DNA of 9,875 nucleotides from Acidobacteriota bacterium (GTDB lineage Bacteria; Acidobacteriota; Vicinamibacteria; Vicinamibacterales; UBA8438). Position 1 is the first letter of the stretch. Each line of letters opens with the position of its first letter. The stretch is from the NCBI GenBank assembly GCA_003533545.1, contig DQEK01000315.1:22655-32529 (forward strand), in the 5' to 3' direction. The translations under genes were made by a program, and so were the position numbers. This document shows positions 1 through 7,355 of the stretch, one piece after another. The notes under the pieces are model-generated. The model searched no databases. It worked only from the letters and a program-made list of their open reading frames with translations, and had not been told where the DNA came from.

Positions 1-163
1 GTTCCCGGTCTCCTCCGAGCGCGTCGACCATCGCGGCCACCGTCTCCGGTGTTGGCGGCATGACCGGTAGGCCGTCGGTCCATCCCTGCTGGAAGTACCA
101 CTCGACCAGATGGAGATGATCTTCGGTAGCGTCTGCCGGGTGGATAGGTTGTTCCTGCGACAT
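1..163 (-). CDS. Conserved protein of unknown function, TDGLP-motif family, N-terminal fragment
   Basis: Only the first 54 codons are present; the gene runs off the left edge. The product begins MSQEQPIHPADATEDHLHLV and then has a GWTDGLPVMPPTPETVAAM segment (about residues 27-45). I associate that segment with the start of a large conserved bacterial family of unknown function, often found near UGSC proteins. The ATG at 163 is preceded by a modest purine-rich stretch (CCAGG, about 7 bases upstream). The gene at the right edge of the window appears to be a second member: its first visible residues (AMLKGTTRPPSDVV) line up with AMVDALGGDRE here. There are no catalytic residues to interpret in this fragment. 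Family membership is from memory of the motif; the reading frame itself is directly visible and open to the edge. Confidence 0.72.
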   Translation of the reverse strand, partial: MSQEQPIHPADATEDHLHLVEWYFQQGWTDGLPVMPPTPETVAAMVDALGGDRE

Positions 164-295
164 TTATGGGCCTGGACCTCAATCGTTCGACCAAGACACT
201 ATAGTGCACCGGGCCGCTACAAAGGCAGGAAGCGCTTTGGGCTTCGGGCACTTGGGGTTCGGTCTCTGACGCGATGACGGGTAACATGGTCACGA

Positions 296-319
296 CTGTT
301 GAGGGACAGCTGTTGAGGG
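296..319 (+). repeat. Tandem 10-bp direct repeat, 14-bp period
   Basis: CTGTTGAGGG occurs at 296-305 and again, identical, at 310-319, separated by ACAG. A shorter match, TTGAG, recurs at 334-338, which puts the three TTGAG cores 14 and 21 bases apart. Repeated half-sites upstream of a start codon can be regulator binding sites; that role is inference here. Confidence 0.5.
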
Positions 320-335
320 CCCTCGGTGCGGCGTT

Positions 336-361
336 GAGTCGGTCGTTAACGACGTGGACTC
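336..361. promoter_or_regulatory. Nested inverted repeat, candidate operator
   Basis: GTCGTTAACGAC (342-353) is a perfect 12-bp palindrome. It is flanked by GAGTC (336-340) and GACTC (357-361), which pair with each other and extend the dyad with an asymmetric gap. It lies about 50 bases upstream of the ATG of the PQQ dehydrogenase. It could be the site of a dimeric transcription factor or a hairpin in the leader transcript. The alternative GTG start at 354 would fall inside this dyad, which favours the downstream ATG as the true start. Confidence 0.4.
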
Positions 362-413
362 GTTCGGGCGAGCACGCTGCCTAGTACATGTCGCAAGAGT
401 CTGGAGACCGGTG

Positions 414-2330
414 ATGACGACAACGATACAGAGACCCATGGCCGTTAGTCTGACATTCTTGCTCGTGATGCTGCTGTGGGCTTCGTTCGGGGCAGCGCAG
501 CAGGGCGCGCCGAACGGCGAGTGGCGGAGTTACGGTGGCGATGATGGCAGCACCAAATATGCGGCGCTCGACCAGATCAATGCCGAGAATGTCAGCCAGC
601 TTACGGTGGCTTGGCAGTGGGAGTCCCCGGATGGTGCGGTCGCGGGCGACAATCGGCGTCTGACACCGTCGGCCTTTAAGGCGACACCTTTGATGATCGA
701 CGGCGTGCTTTACATCCGGTCGTCGCTCAGTATCGTGGCGGCGATCGACGCTGAGACGGGTGAGCAGCTTTGGGTGCAGGACGTTGGGAGCTACGAGTCA
801 GGTCGTCCGACCAACCTGGGGTTCAACTCGAGAGGCGTGGCGCATTGGACCGATGGCAACGAGGCGCGGATCTTCTTGGCCACCAGTGATGCGCACCTGT
901 GGTCGTTCGACGCCGAGACCGGCCAGCCGATCGGCCGTTTCGGCAGCGACGGCAAGATCGACTTGACCCAGGGGCTCAGGCGCCCCGTGGACCGCAGCGC
1001 CTATCAGGTGATCTCACCGCCGCTGGTGGTGGGTGACGTTGTGATCGTCGATTCATCCATCTCAGACGGCCCGCGATACAAGACCGCGCCGCCGGGGGAC
1101 ATCCGTGGGTTCGACGTGCGGACTGGCGAGATGCGGTGGATCTTCCACACCGTGCCGCAGGAAGGTGAGTTCGGGAACGATGCCTGGGAGGATGGTTCCT
1201 GGACGTACACGGGCAACGCCAATGCCTGGAGCATCATGAGCGCCGACCAGGAGCTGGGCTACGTCTATCTGCCGATCGGCACGCCGACCAACGACTGGTA
1301 TGGCGGGCATCGTCTGGGTGACAACCTCTTCGCCGAAAGCCTGGTCTGTCTTGACGCGGCGACCGGTGAGCGGGTCTGGCACTTCCAGATGGTGCACCAT
1401 GGCCTCTGGGATTACGACCTGCCGGCGGCGCCGACATTGGTTGACATCACGGTGGACGGTCGCGATATCAAGGCCGTGGCGCAGGTCAGTAAACAGGGCT
1501 TCACGTATGTCTTCGACCGAGTCACCGGCGAGCCGGTCTGGCCAATCGAGGAACGGCCGGTGGTGGCCTCGACGGTGCCCGGCGAGCGGGCGTCACCGAC
1601 CCAACCCTTTCCCACCAAGCCGCCCGCGTTCGAGCGGCAGGGCATCTCGGTGGACGCTCTGATCGACTTTACTCCCGAGCTACGGGCCGCGGCGGAGGAG
1701 ATCCTGTCGCAGCACGAGTACGGCGACCTCTTCCATCCGCCGTCGCTGACGGGAACCATCCAGATGCCGGGCTGGGGCGGCGGCGCCAACTGGTATGGTG
1801 CGGGGTTCGACCCGGATACCGACTACCTGTTCGTGCCTTCCAGCACCAACCCGATTTCGGTCAAGTTGGAGGAGGCTGACCCGGAACGTTCAGACTTTCG
1901 TTATAGGAGGGGGCGTAGCGGTCTGCGGGGTCCGGAGGGGCTCCCGCTGGTCAAGCCGCCCTATTCGCGATTGACAGCGATCGACCTGAAGACCGGTGAT
2001 TTGGCGTGGCAGGTACCGCTCGGTGATGGGCCGCGGCAGCGGTTGATCGAGATGGGTGTGTCCGACCCGGGCCCGCTCGGGGGCGCCGGGTTCACGGGGC
2101 CGCTCGTGACCAAGACGCTGCTTTTTCTGGGAGTCAACGACCGACGGGGTGGGGGGGACCCGGTGCTGAATGCGTTCGACAAGGCGACCGGCGAGATCGT
2201 ACGGTCTGTCGAGATTCCTGCCGGCCTGACCGGCACACCGATGACCTATATGGCCGGTGGCAAGCAGTACATCGTGGCGGCCTATGGGAGCGGCGCCGAG
2301 GCCGGCATGGTGTCGTTGACACTTCCCTGA
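414..2330 (+). CDS. Periplasmic PQQ-dependent dehydrogenase, membrane-glucose-dehydrogenase-like
   Basis: This is a quinoprotein that should oxidise an alcohol or sugar in the periplasm using PQQ and pass electrons to a carrier. The 638-residue product starts at ATG 414, with GGAG at 403-406; the in-frame GTG at 354 has no such site. Residues 1-29 form a Sec leader (hydrophobic stretch about 10-27, likely cleaved after AA). Beta-propeller repeats of the form D-x-x-T-G-x-x-x-W recur (112-120, 166-170, 234-242, 314-322, 369-376, 524-532, 589-593). [10 protein letters not shown] (328-337) and [11 protein letters not shown] (359-369) match the active-site segments of membrane glucose dehydrogenase. 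D333 and K360 are 27 residues apart, as are D466 and K493 of the E. coli enzyme. The N-terminal membrane domain of that enzyme is absent, and there is no CxxCH heme site. The single cysteine, C312, excludes the vicinal disulfide of methanol dehydrogenases. The substrate is unknown. Confidence 0.9.
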   Translation: MTTTIQRPMAVSLTFLLVMLLWASFGAAQQGAPNGEWRSYGGDDGSTKYAALDQINAENVSQLTVAWQWESPDGAVAGDNRRLTPSAFKATPLMIDGVLYIRSSLSIVAAIDAETGEQLWVQDVGSYESGRPTNLGFNSRGVAHWTDGNEARIFLATSDAHLWSFDAETGQPIGRFGSDGKIDLTQGLRRPVDRSAYQVISPPLVVGDVVIVDSSISDGPRYKTAPPGDIRGFDVRTGEMRWIFHTVPQEGEFGNDAWEDGSWTYTGNANAWSIMSADQELGYVYLPIGTPTNDWYGGHRLGDNLFAESLVCLDAATGERVWHFQMVHHGLWDYDLPAAPTLVDITVDGRDIKAVAQVSKQGFTYVFDRVTGEPVWPIEERPVVASTVPGERASPTQPFPTKPPAFERQGISVDALIDFTPELRAAAEEILSQHEYGDLFHPPSLTGTIQMPGWGGGANWYGAGFDPDTDYLFVPSSTNPISVKLEEADPERSDFRYRRGRSGLRGPEGLPLVKPPYSRLTAIDLKTGDLAWQVPLGDGPRQRLIEMGVSDPGPLGGAGFTGPLVTKTLLFLGVNDRRGGGDPVLNAFDKATGEIVRSVEIPAGLTGTPMTYMAGGKQYIVAAYGSGAEAGMVSLTLP

Positions 2331-2381
2331 TGTTCCGGCTTTGGGGGTTGGGCTTCTGGCAACTGAAAGGTGAGGACGACT

Positions 2382-2813
2382 ATGCAAAGACAGCTCTTAG
2401 CAGTGATCGTCGGGGTCGCGGTTACCACGCTCGTTGGTGTTGCGCAGTCTGGTCAGATCAGCTCAGAAGAAGACTACGATGCGGCAATGAAAGACGTCGG
2501 CGCCACCTTTAGAGCACTCCAGGGCGACATGGATGCGCGTGATGGTGAGGCCGTGCTCGCCGGCACCGCTAAGCTGGCCGGTTTGTTTGAGCGGGTGCAG
2601 GCGTTCTGGACGTCTCACAACGTGCCGGCAGCCGCCGCGATCGCGGCCGAGGCCGCCGGAGCGGCCAACGCCATCACCGCGGCGATCGAGAGCCAGGCGT
2701 TCCAGGAGATCGCCCCCGCACAAGAGACCCTGGCCGGCACCTGCCAGGCCTGCCACGGCGAGTATCGAGAGCGTGTCGACGGGAACGCCCGGATCAAGCC
2801 CGGTGTGCTGTAG
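2382..2813 (+). CDS. Exported monoheme cytochrome, cytochrome c'-like
   Basis: The 143-residue product has a signal peptide (residues 1 to about 22, MQRQLLAVIVGVAVTTLVGV then AQS) and a helical, Ala-rich body. A single heme-binding motif, CQACH (121-125), sits near the C-terminus and is followed by GEYRERV. A C-terminal CxxCH in a small four-helix protein is the cytochrome c' arrangement (PF01322 type). ATG 2382 is chosen because GAGG at 2372-2375 sits six bases upstream; the GTG at 2370 overlaps that site. The gene starts 51 bases after the PQQ dehydrogenase stop on the same strand, so the two are probably one operon. The protein may accept electrons from the dehydrogenase, which lacks its own heme domain. 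That role is inference: classical cytochromes c' bind gases such as NO rather than serve as electron acceptors. Confidence 0.82.
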   Translation: MQRQLLAVIVGVAVTTLVGVAQSGQISSEEDYDAAMKDVGATFRALQGDMDARDGEAVLAGTAKLAGLFERVQAFWTSHNVPAAAAIAAEAAGAANAITAAIESQAFQEIAPAQETLAGTCQACHGEYRERVDGNARIKPGVL

Positions 2814-2837
2814 GCGACGCCACTGCCCGTCTGGGCT

Positions 2838-2858
2838 TCCGCGCTTTGATGACGCGGA
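2838..2858. terminator. Hairpin between convergent genes, weak terminator candidate
   Basis: TCCGCG (2838-2843) and CGCGGA (2853-2858) can pair around a 9-base loop. The hairpin lies in the 77-base gap where the cytochrome gene (plus) and the FadB-like gene (minus) converge, where a bidirectional terminator would be useful. Neither strand has a following T-run, so it is not a canonical intrinsic terminator. Confidence 0.3.
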
Positions 2859-2890
2859 CCGGAGCCATCCTGCAACGGTTACGAGACCCG

Positions 2891-4993
2891 CTACAGGTCC
2901 CGGAAGCCCTTGCCTTGCTCGGCGATGCGTTTCAGTAGTGGTGCTGGTTCGAGCCAGTCACCATGTTCGTCGTGGAGTCGACTCATCGTGTCGTAGATGG
3001 TCTGCACTCCGACGAGATCGGCCCAGAACATTGGACCACCGCGAAAGCGGGGAAAACCGTATCCGTACATCCAGATGACGTCGATGTCACTGGCACGTTG
3101 GGCAAGCCCCTCTTCGAGAATCTTGGCGCCCTCGTTAACGAGTGGATACATGCAGCGCTCAAGAATCTCCTGGTCACCGACCTCACGTCGCGTGAACCCG
3201 TTCTCCTGAGAGATCTTGAGGATTAGCTCGTCGACGATCGGGTCTGGAATCGGCGTCCGGCTACCCTCCTCGTAGCGGAACCACCCGGCGCCGGTCTTTT
3301 GGCCGAACCGACCTAGCTCGCACACGTGGTCCGCCACGGTGGAATATCGAAGATGGGGAGGGCGCGTGGCTGCCTGCTGCTGGCGGATGCGCCAGCCGAC
3401 GTCCAATCCGGCCAGGTCACCCATGGCGTAGGGCCCCATCGGCATTCCGAAGTCATAGATGACTTTGTCAATCTGGGCCGGGAGCGCGCCCTCTTCAAGC
3501 AGGAAGTCTGACTGTCGGCGGTAGGCGTAAAGCATCCGGTTCCCGACAAAGCCGTCGCAGACACCGACCAATACCCCAACTTTTCCGATTGCCTTCGAGA
3601 GTTTCATGATGGTGGCGATGGTTTCTGGAGACGATTGTTCGCCGCGGACGTTCTCCATCAGCTTCATCACGTTCGCCGGACTAAAGAAGTGGGTGCCGAT
3701 GACCTTGTCTGGTCGATTCGTGGCGGCAGCGATCTCGTCGACGTCCAGCGTCGAGGTATTGGTCGCCAAAATGGCCCCTGGCTTGCAGGCGGTGTCCAGT
3801 TTGCCAAACACCTCCTTCTTCAGCGCCATGTCCTCGAAGACTGCTTCGACGACGACGTCGACTGTCGCGAGGTCCGCGTAGTCAACGGTGGTGGAAATAA
3901 GGCTGAGGCGCTGGTCCATCTCGTTTTGCGATAGGCGGCGTTTCGATACCGTTGCGGCGTAGTTCTTCCTGATGACATCGAGGCCTTTGTCGAGTGCCTC
4001 CTGAGAGACCTCAAACACCGTGACCGGAATACCGGCGTTGGCGAAGTTCATCGCGATACCACCACCCATGGTGCCGCAGCCGATGACCGCTGCCGTGTCG
4101 AGCGATAGCGTCGGCGTGCTCTTCGGTACATCGGGAATCTTGGTTACTTGTCGCTCCGCGAAGAAGGCATGTCGCTGTGCCTTGGATTGATCGGAGGCGA
4201 CGAGTTCCCGAAACCGGGCCCGCTCGGTGACGATCCCCTCGGCGAACGGAAGATTTACCGCTGCCTCGACACAGTCAACACAGGCAAAGGGTGCTTCAAA
4301 GCCACGGGCCCGTCGCGCCATCGTTTTCCGGAAATCGTCGAACACCTCGGGCGTGCCTCGCGCCTCGACAACCTTGTCGTCCAAGGCGGACGCCCGTCGG
4401 ATGGGCAAGTTCTCGGAAACCATGCGTCGCGCGTGGGCGACTGCCGCGTCCACGATGTCTCCCTCGACGATGTCGTCGATGATGCCGAGCGCTAAGGCTT
4501 TTTTCGCCGGGACCAGTTTGCCGTTGACGATCAAATCGAGGGCAGCGGGGATGCCAACGAGCCTTGGCATGCGCTGCGTGCCACCCGCACCCGGGAGAAT
4601 GCCCAGGGTAACCTCTGGCAACCCCACGCGAGCGTCTGGCGTGGCTAGGCGCACATGGCAACCGAGGGCGACTTCGCACCCTCCCCCGAGCGCTACGCCG
4701 TGAATGGCAGCGATTACTGGTTTGTCCGACGCTTCGATGGTGTCGATCAACATGGGCAGCGGAGGCGTTCCGTCGGGTGGCGGCTGTCCGAACTCCCGGA
4801 TATCGGCGCCGCCACTGAACATCTTGCCGTCGCCGGTGATAACTAGCGCCTGAACCGTATCGTCATCCGTGGCGGCGCGCAGCGCTGCCTCCAATCCGGT
4901 GCGCACCGCAAAGCCGAGTCCGTTTACGGGTGGGTTCTGAAGCGTGACGACGGCCACGCCGTTGCGGTTTGAGAGGGTCACGACATCAGACAT
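2891..4993 (-). CDS. Fused enoyl-CoA hydratase / 3-hydroxyacyl-CoA dehydrogenase
   Basis: This is a bifunctional beta-oxidation enzyme of 700 residues: it hydrates trans-2-enoyl-CoA, then oxidises the 3-hydroxyacyl-CoA with NAD. The N-terminal crotonase domain (about 1-190) has the oxyanion-hole segment SGGADIREF (60-68). Its two catalytic glutamates are E107 (in GGGCEVAL) and E127 (in LPEVTLG), with the usual 20-residue spacing. The dehydrogenase domain (about 300-580) has the nucleotide-binding GCGTMG (305-310) and the catalytic pair H435 (in THFFSPA) and E447. A second C-terminal dehydrogenase lobe follows to residue 700. The architecture matches FadB/FadJ alpha subunits and peroxisomal bifunctional enzymes. 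ATG 4993 has AAAGG six bases upstream. No thiolase (FadA) gene is adjacent within the window, so the partner must be elsewhere. The collinear symporter gene ends 105 bases upstream. All key residues look intact. Confidence 0.92.
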   Translation of the reverse strand: MSDVVTLSNRNGVAVVTLQNPPVNGLGFAVRTGLEAALRAATDDDTVQALVITGDGKMFSGGADIREFGQPPPDGTPPLPMLIDTIEASDKPVIAAIHGVALGGGCEVALGCHVRLATPDARVGLPEVTLGILPGAGGTQRMPRLVGIPAALDLIVNGKLVPAKKALALGIIDDIVEGDIVDAAVAHARRMVSENLPIRRASALDDKVVEARGTPEVFDDFRKTMARRARGFEAPFACVDCVEAAVNLPFAEGIVTERARFRELVASDQSKAQRHAFFAERQVTKIPDVPKSTPTLSLDTAAVIGCGTMGGGIAMNFANAGIPVTVFEVSQEALDKGLDVIRKNYAATVSKRRLSQNEMDQRLSLISTTVDYADLATVDVVVEAVFEDMALKKEVFGKLDTACKPGAILATNTSTLDVDEIAAATNRPDKVIGTHFFSPANVMKLMENVRGEQSSPETIATIMKLSKAIGKVGVLVGVCDGFVGNRMLYAYRRQSDFLLEEGALPAQIDKVIYDFGMPMGPYAMGDLAGLDVGWRIRQQQAATRPPHLRYSTVADHVCELGRFGQKTGAGWFRYEEGSRTPIPDPIVDELILKISQENGFTRREVGDQEILERCMYPLVNEGAKILEEGLAQRASDIDVIWMYGYGFPRFRGGPMFWADLVGVQTIYDTMSRLHDEHGDWLEPAPLLKRIAEQGKGFRDL

Positions 4994-5014
4994 GTACGAC
5001 CTTTCACGAAGATA

Positions 5015-5027
5015 GCCGCGAAGCGGC
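5015..5027. other. Short GC-rich hairpin in the symporter-to-FadB gap
   Basis: GCCGC (5015-5019) and GCGGC (5023-5027) form a 5-bp stem with a 3-base loop, in the 105-base gap between the symporter stop and the FadB-like start. On the minus strand it is followed by TATCTTCGTG, not a T-run, so termination is doubtful. It would lie about 20 bases upstream of the ATG in the mRNA, just ahead of the ribosome binding site. I see no convincing promoter in this gap. Confidence 0.3.
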
Positions 5028-5098
5028 GCGTGTTACGGGGTTATTGGGTATCTTGGTAAATGCGGTGTCGACCGCGACGGGTTTGTATCACGTCGCCA

Positions 5099-6655
5099 CT
5101 ATGCAAGGTCATCCTCGACTGGCTTGCGTCCAGAGAGCATCTCAAAAAAGTCCTCACGGACCCCGCTTTGGACGGTCAGCTTTGAGATGAGGGGGACTGC
5201 GATCAGCGGCACAAAGAAGGTCAGATACGATGGGTCGATACCCTCGCCGTCGACCGTGAAGCTGTACGCCAGCGCGCGATGAAAGACACCGGCGCCTTCC
5301 GGCGCACCGAACCCGGTTGCTAGCGAGAGCTTAATGAGGATGAACCAGATCAGCCCGGACGCGTAGCCTATGACCATGCCCCAGTAGGCGCCCTTTTCGG
5401 TCGTGCGCGGTGAGTACACCAGATAGCCGAGTGACACGGCTGGCGGCACTACCATCGCAAACCCGAACAGCAGCAGATCCAAAATGGAGATGGTCGTATA
5501 GGTTGCTACGATCCAGGCTGCGATTGCTGCCAAGAAGGCGTAGACCGTTGTGGTGATCCGGTAGGCTCTCAACTGCTGTTCTGAGGAGTGGTGTTTGGTG
5601 CCAGGTAGCCAGTCACGCACGAACATCGTTGCACTCGAGAGCAGGATCGGACCACCGGACGAGATGACCGCAGCAAGCACCGCCGCCAACGCGAGACCAC
5701 CCACGACCGGACTGATCTCGGACGCCAAGGTGGTCAGGTTGCGGTAGCCGCCCAAGCCCGTATCCAACCCGTAACGAGCGGTCGTCAGAATGCCGACCAC
5801 CCCGGCGAGAATCGGCATCAATGCCCCGATCGCACCGCCTAGGAGAAATGCCGGCACGATGTGGTTTTCGGTTCTCGCGGCTGTGGCGTAGTTGGTGTAC
5901 ACGGAGGCGGCTGGCGTGTGTACCGCCGCGGCGAAGAACATACCAAAGATCGGTAGCCAGCCGGCACCCGTGAAACTCCACCACGCTGCCTCGTCCTGCG
6001 AGGCTGCTGCGAGATGGTCGCCGATCGTGGCGGTAACTGCATCCCATCCGCCAAGTTGGTTGACGCCCATGACCCCGACTGAGAGCAACCCGACCAGGAC
6101 TACGGTGCAGTGAATAAGGTTGGTCACTGCGGTGCCCCACAGACCTCCGAGAGAGACATAGGTCGAGAAAATAACCGCTGCGACCATCACCCCGCCGAAC
6201 ATCGACAGCGGCGTCAGGGTGCTGAGGATAACTCCGATGACATAGGCCTCGATCAGGTTAACGATCGCGTACTCGGTCTGCACACAGAGGCTGGTGAACC
6301 ACTGGCAACGCCGGTTTCGGAAACGAATCGTGAATAATTCCCCAACAGTGTGGAGCCTGAAGCGCCGGAAGTAGATACCGAAGAATAGGCCGACGCCGGC
6401 GAGTGCGAGGAAGGTGTTGATCCCATACCACCAGAGGTTCCAGACCCCACCGCTGATGACATCTCCGGCCACTCCGTAGGTGCCGGCTCCACCGATCCTG
6501 GTGCCAGCGATGCCGACCGCGACCAGTGTCGTCGACATGCCGCCGCCGGCGACCGCCCAGCCGGCGGAACTCGTTGCGCGGCGAGCCATTAGGCTTCCGG
6601 CGGCGGTCGCCGCCACGAGGTAGACGACGATGGTCGTCAGCGCGATGGCATCCAT
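5099..6655 (-). CDS. Sodium/solute symporter, SSS (SLC5-like) family
   Basis: This is an inner-membrane carrier expected to import a solute with sodium; the solute cannot be told from the sequence. The product is 518 residues from ATG 6655 and is mostly hydrophobic, with roughly 13 membrane segments starting at residues 2-22. FRRFRLHTVGELFTIRF (96-112) is a typical cytoplasmic loop of the family. ISSGGPILLSSATMFVRDWL (341-360) matches the small-residue and Ser/Thr-rich helix that carries part of the sodium site in PutP and vSGLT-type carriers. A TTG three bases upstream (6658) is an alternative start; neither start has a strong ribosome binding site. The gene begins only 23 bases after the stop of the UGSC selenoprotein gene, so translational coupling and a shared transcript are likely. 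That makes the symporter the best candidate supplier of the selenoprotein pathway's substrate (inference). Confidence 0.9.
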   Translation of the reverse strand: MDAIALTTIVVYLVAATAAGSLMARRATSSAGWAVAGGGMSTTLVAVGIAGTRIGGAGTYGVAGDVISGGVWNLWWYGINTFLALAGVGLFFGIYFRRFRLHTVGELFTIRFRNRRCQWFTSLCVQTEYAIVNLIEAYVIGVILSTLTPLSMFGGVMVAAVIFSTYVSLGGLWGTAVTNLIHCTVVLVGLLSVGVMGVNQLGGWDAVTATIGDHLAAASQDEAAWWSFTGAGWLPIFGMFFAAAVHTPAASVYTNYATAARTENHIVPAFLLGGAIGALMPILAGVVGILTTARYGLDTGLGGYRNLTTLASEISPVVGGLALAAVLAAVISSGGPILLSSATMFVRDWLPGTKHHSSEQQLRAYRITTTVYAFLAAIAAWIVATYTTISILDLLLFGFAMVVPPAVSLGYLVYSPRTTEKGAYWGMVIGYASGLIWFILIKLSLATGFGAPEGAGVFHRALAYSFTVDGEGIDPSYLTFFVPLIAVPLISKLTVQSGVREDFFEMLSGRKPVEDDLA

Positions 6656-6678
6656 CAACTGAAAAAACTGGCTCTGGT

Positions 6679-7218
6679 CTATTCGCCGGTGGTCAGGGCC
6701 GCCGTGATGGCATCGATCGCGTCGTGTGCCTTGGTCCGCATTTCGTCATCGGTGGCGTCTTGGATCGGATGGGGCACGAAAACCGACTGGTCCGCCAACT
6801 GCGGCATTCCGAGCGCCGCCGCCTGAGTTTTCGCCGCGTGGACGAACTCGGACGATGCAACCATTACCGAGGGGATGCCGCGGGTTTCATAATCGACCAA
6901 GTCGTGCACACTGCACGACGTGCAGGACCCTCAATCAGCCAGCGCCTGGATCACCGCCTGGCACCGTGTGGCGACTTCATTCCGGAGGTCCGAAGGCGCT
7001 GGCTTGGTGTAGGTTGGTTTCCTGAGTCTGATGATGTCGAGCGCGGGAAACCGCGTGTTCAGCAGTCGCTCGATCTCGTCCAGGAATACATCACCACGCG
7101 GTTTGGCGATGTCGACAATGCCAAGCGTGCCGTGTAGCTGATCCGGTCGAGATGCGGGCCGTCTCCCAAGGGGCACCCGTTCGTCAGTCGGATCGAGGAT
7201 GACGAGTGACTCACTCAT
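6679..7218 (-). CDS. UGSC-family selenoprotein with in-frame TGA read as selenocysteine
   Basis: Two apparently separate ORFs lie in the same frame either side of a TGA at 6933-6931 and together make one 179-residue protein. The TGA is codon 96, at the start of U-G-S-C-T-S-C (96-102), followed by SVHDLVDYETRGIPSVMVA. The N-terminal half (MSESLVILDPTDERVPLG; GIVDIAKPRGDVFLDEIE at 33-50) and the C-terminal half (FVPHPIQDATDDEMRTKA) both match what I know of the UGSC protein family. In that family the first position is Sec in some members and Cys or Thr in others. U96 and C99 form a UxxC redox pair overlapping a C99xxC102 pair, which suggests a thiol/selenol redox role; the reaction is unknown. 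ATG 7218 is chosen because AGAGGA sits four bases upstream; the in-frame GTG at 7251 has no comparable site. A SECIS-like hairpin follows the TGA. The symporter gene follows after 23 bases. An ordinary stop or frame error is the alternative but would not explain the intact homology on both sides. Confidence 0.9.
6901..6919 (-). promoter_or_regulatory. Bacterial SECIS-like hairpin downstream of the UGA
   Basis: On the minus strand GUCGUGCA-GUG-UGCACGAC forms a perfect 8-bp stem with a GUG loop. It begins 11 bases after the UGA, so the loop is at bases 20-22 after the codon. In E. coli fdhF the SelB-binding loop, which needs a G-U, is at about the same distance, and the upper stem has similar UGCA/UGCA arms. 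This is the expected place and shape for a bacterial SECIS element inside the coding sequence. A competing palindrome at 6911-6925 shares one arm. Confidence 0.75.
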
Positions 7219-7355
7219 TTGGTCCTCTTCGTGTCTCTGATCGACGCTCACTTTATCACTAGATCTTCTTGAACCGGCGGGCGGCGAATTTTTGCGAGTG
7301 GGCGACGTTGTACTGGGTCTGACCGTCGGATCACCGGGGGAGCATTGAGCGGGCG
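7219..7355 (-). other. Leader region between the dioxygenase and UGSC genes
   Basis: This 137-base gap separates the dioxygenase stop from the selenoprotein ATG. Apart from the ribosome binding site near 7223-7228 I see no strong -35/-10 pair, no terminator and no riboswitch-like structure. It is long enough to hold an independent promoter for the selenoprotein-symporter pair. An A-rich stretch, GATAAAGTGAG, at about 7246-7256 (minus) could contribute a weak -10. Confidence 0.3.
7223..7228 (-). promoter_or_regulatory. Ribosome binding site of the UGSC gene
   Basis: AGAGGA on the minus strand ends four bases before ATG 7218. It decides the start in favour of that ATG over the GTG at 7251, which would lengthen the protein by 11 residues (beginning MSVDQRHEED) that are not typical of the family. 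Confidence 0.65.

Larger units (their letters stand above)
164..413. promoter_or_regulatory. Divergent intergenic region with palindromes and a direct repeat
   Basis: This 250-base gap separates the leftward TDGLP-family gene from the rightward PQQ dehydrogenase gene, so it should hold promoters for both. I see four perfect self-complementary blocks: CACTATAGTG (197-206), AAGCGCTT (230-237), GAGGGCCCTC (315-324) and GTCGTTAACGAC (342-353). There is also a 10-bp direct repeat CTGTTGAGGG at 296-305 and 310-319. The block at 197-206 contains TATAGT in either direction. It lies about 35 bases upstream of the leftward ATG and could be its -10 element, but I find no convincing -35 on either strand. 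No coding potential is evident here. Confidence 0.45.

Noticed and set aside
198..203. TATAGT as a firm -10 promoter element for the left-edge gene
   Set aside because: The hexamer fits, but no acceptable -35 was found at 16-18 bases, and the match comes from a palindrome that reads the same on both strands. It is kept only as a remark.
354..413. GTG start at 354 for the PQQ dehydrogenase
   Set aside because: It would add 20 residues ahead of a clean signal peptide, has no ribosome binding site and falls inside the nested palindrome. ATG 414 has GGAG at the right distance.
2330..2512. A 60-codon frame whose ATG overlaps the PQQ dehydrogenase stop (TGATG)
   Set aside because: The overlap looks like coupling, but the frame covers the cytochrome start in another phase and encodes nothing recognisable. 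The cytochrome has its own good ribosome binding site.
2533..3078. A 181-codon plus-strand frame overlapping the cytochrome gene and the end of the FadB-like gene
   Set aside because: It has low-complexity Arg/Pro/Ser composition typical of a shifted frame in GC-rich DNA and conflicts with two well-supported genes.
6526..7137. A 203-codon open frame on the plus strand across the UGSC gene and the symporter start
   Set aside because: It is Arg- and Pro-rich shadow sequence antisense to two recognised genes and resembles no family I know.
6679..7251. Interpretation as a pseudogene or as two separate small proteins split by a stop codon
   Set aside because: The frame is unbroken, both halves retain conserved family segments, the stop falls exactly at the U of UGSC, and a SECIS-like hairpin follows. 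Random decay would not place it there.
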